The position numbers were made by a program, and so were the translations under genes. The notes under the pieces are model-generated. The model had not been told where the DNA came from and did no database searches. It worked only from the letters and a program-made list of their open reading frames with translations. A DNA stretch of 64,000 nt from Enoplolaimus lenunculus (lineage: Eukaryota > Nematoda > Enoplea > Enoplida > Thoracostomopsidae), in the NCBI GenBank assembly GCA_030248215.1, contig JASANG010001930.1, forward strand, positions 1 through 64,000, given 5' to 3'. Below are positions 61,976 through 64,000 of this stretch, piece by piece. Position 1 is the stretch's first letter; the number at the start of each line of letters is the position of its first letter.

Positions 61976-62336
61976 TTTATTAGCCTTTTCTTTATCACAA
62001 TTTTCACTTTTCAAAGTCTGCTAAAAGCAAATATGTGAACCTATTGACTTTGGATGCAAAAATTAAAATTAGTTTAAGTAATAATGTATATATGTGGACA
62101 TATTGCATAGGCGTTGAATGGATCAAAATGGGCATTTGTACACTTTCTCCGCAATCATAGTGTAATGCCTCGGTTTAAGATTAGAAATTGGGACAGGCTT
62201 ATCTTATAATGCCTAAGCATTAACCTTTGTCTTAGCTTTTTACATAAGCCTAAACCTTTGGCTAAGTGTAGGCCTTAAGCTTAGAAACGAGAATGCATAC
62301 AAGAGCCCAAAAGTGATAAATTATTTTAAGTGGCTG

Positions 62337-63177
62337 TACTGTAGTGACCCGAACAAGAAGGGGGTAATAAGGGGGTGAATTTTGAGTCCCAATCAATAGG
62401 AATCCGTATCCCTGATAAGAGTCTATAAGCGGGTAGAATCCCTAAACCCTAATTAGAGTCCATAAATGTCAATTATTCTTAACTGTAGTGCATAAATGAC
62501 TCCAGCACCACATATATTTGAGTTCGTAACTTTAAAACCTAGTTAGTCTTGAAAGTATATTATTAAGTATTACCTGGCACTGCTCATGGTTTCAATATAC
62601 GACAAATAAACGTTTAATTCAACGGATGTTGCAAAACAAAATATATAGCAGTAACGAAGGGTGGCAGAAGGTGGCAGTGGCGGATCCAGGATCTCAAAAT
62701 GGTGGGGGGCAAACTATCACAGGTAATAAACTTATTTTTGACCCATACTGTAGTGACCCAAATAAAAGAGGGGGTCCCCATTTTGAGTCCCAATTAATAG
62801 GAGTCCGTATTCTTAATAAGAGTCCGTAAGCGGGTAGAGTCCTTGAACCCTTGTTAGAGTCCATAAATGTCTATGATCCCTAATTGTAGCGCATAAATTA
62901 CTCCAGGAACAAATAAAGGTGAGTTCGAAACTTTAAAGCGTGCTTACACTATTGTGCATAAAACAGACAAATAAACAGCGTAGAACAGCAATTGACACTA
63001 TATAACTTTTGTCGAGATGCTGTTGGAGGGGGTCACGGCCGGGGTTCCCCCCATGGATACGCCATTGGAAGGTGGATTAAACACAGACAACAGTCCGTAA
63101 CAAACCAACACAGGGACACGCTCTGCAAATGCCAAATAAATATAAGTCCCACCCTCTTATTCGAGTCACTACAGTGT
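62337..63177 (+). mobile_element. D-family MITE, copy 5, split by X copy 2
   Basis: TACTGTAGTGACCCGAACAA .. up to 62674, then after the insertion AACAGTCCGTAAC .. CTTATTCGAGTCACTACAGT. The removed middle matches the D order at 8350-8400. Confidence 0.75.
62675..63067 (+). mobile_element. X element, hAT-like, copy 2, inside D copy 5
   Basis: 393 bp, the same length as copy 1, with a perfect 8-bp duplication GAAGGTGG on both sides. Ends CAGTGGCGGATCCAGG and GGATACGCCATTG. It carries the same inner D fragment starting TAGTGACCCAAATAAAAGAG. A short open frame at the left end is a chance product. Confidence 0.85.
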
Positions 63178-64000
63178 GGGTTTTACAATTATTCTCAAAA
63201 ATTCATGTTTTCTTTTAACAGTTATATAATATAAATATGCTGTCCTACTTAATGCTAATAGGCACAATTCAATATTCAGAAACTTAAACTGTCTGAATGT
63301 TAACAATGGTTGAACGCCGATCGCTAACTTGTTATATAACAATTGAGGTAAGTAACCTCAAAAATCTGTACTCATGTTTATGTTTACACAGAGAGCAGAA
63401 TACACTGAATTAGCTCTTGCATAAACGCTCAATAACACCAAATTCTTATATTCCCTGAAATGCTAAGACAATGTTGAAATTGAAAATGGTTACTCTGAGA
63501 GCGAAATATAATATAGGACTTTGTTATTTTCGGCAGTAATCAATAGCTACTTGAAAGCTTTGTAGTCCGAAAAAAACTCAAGGGTCTCAGATACAACTGT
63601 TGCAAAATTATTACAAGTACTGAGAAATTGGACGATTGTGAAGATAGAGTTGAGATTAAAAATAAGCTAGAATATGCTGACATCTGTAATCGTTAAGAGA
63701 CGACGTTATGCAACATGAAGAGTTGTCACCAGCTCGGCATAGATAGTTTTTGGACTTGTAATACTTGCGCGCTAATTGATCACATATATAATTTCATTTC
63801 TAAGCCAATTTGTTTTAGCTGGCATTGTCATTAAGCCAAATAAATTTGACGCTTATCAAAAAGGACCAAAGCCTTCTTGATCCTCTCACTCTATCACTGA
63901 CGGATCGCAGATTTACTACTGGTTGAGATTAGTATGTTCCAAAGCCTTTTACAGTTTAAATCCACATGTCCGATGCGGATCCGGAAATTCCTGACGGGGA

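Larger units (their letters stand above)
61665..64000. other. gene-free repeat-rich right end
   Basis: Contains a truncated A element (61888-61975), loose TTAGGC units (62200-62300), a D element (62337-63177) split by an X element, and from 63180 to 64000 AT-rich sequence with no recognised exon or repeat. The last bases (GCGGATCCGGAAATTCC) resemble the GGCGGATCC ends of X-like elements. Confidence 0.55.

Overview
The window is animal nuclear DNA. It is AT-rich, with many-exon genes, short exons (35-430 nt), canonical GT..AG introns and dense small DNA transposons. A nematode is the best guess: the TTAGGC unit scattered throughout is the nematode telomere unit, the aminopeptidase resembles the C. 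elegans W07G4.4 type, and PAN-domain proteins are common in nematodes. This rests on sequence recognition only; no search was run. No retrovirus, LTR element, LINE or Polinton was recognised, and no CRISPR array, rRNA or intact tRNA was found.

Six genes could be assembled exon by exon with matching splice phases. (1) 2390-12718, + strand: mitochondrial 4-aminobutyrate aminotransferase (ABAT). (2) 13862-20768, - strand: a TXNDC12/ERp18-like ER thioredoxin with a Lys-rich tail ending in KTEL. (3) 23564-38188, - strand: a 16-exon M17 leucine aminopeptidase with all metal and catalytic residues. (4) 42549-48677, - strand: an STK16-type lipid-anchored kinase. (5) 50353-55285, - strand: hydroxyacylglutathione hydrolase (glyoxalase II) with an unusual Ser/Glu-rich insert near its C-terminus. 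(6) about 58480-61664, + strand: a probably secreted PAN/apple-domain protein with a long Asn/Ser/His/Gly/Tyr repeat domain. They look like unrelated housekeeping or structural genes; no shared pathway is evident.

Introns and intergenic DNA are a mosaic of short non-autonomous DNA transposons, named here by letters. Family A/P (about 20 copies) has termini like GGGCCAATGTAAAGAACAGG, 8-bp target duplications, and an internal array of the nematode telomere unit TTAGGC. B and C are hairpin elements sharing the terminus TACACTG. D has termini like TACTGTAGTGACCCGAATAA. X, F, S and M look like hAT elements with 8-bp duplications. H, J, K, O, R, V and W are further inverted-repeat families. There is also a decayed piggyBac transposase and a TTAA-flanked piggyBac-like MITE. 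Several copies are nested. Two minisatellites (27 bp and 20 bp) and a 359-bp tandem duplication also lie in introns.

The most unusual features are the TTAGGC-loaded transposon family that occupies many introns and sometimes abuts splice sites, a 487-bp composite palindrome, and an X element that carries half of a D element and has itself inserted into a D element.
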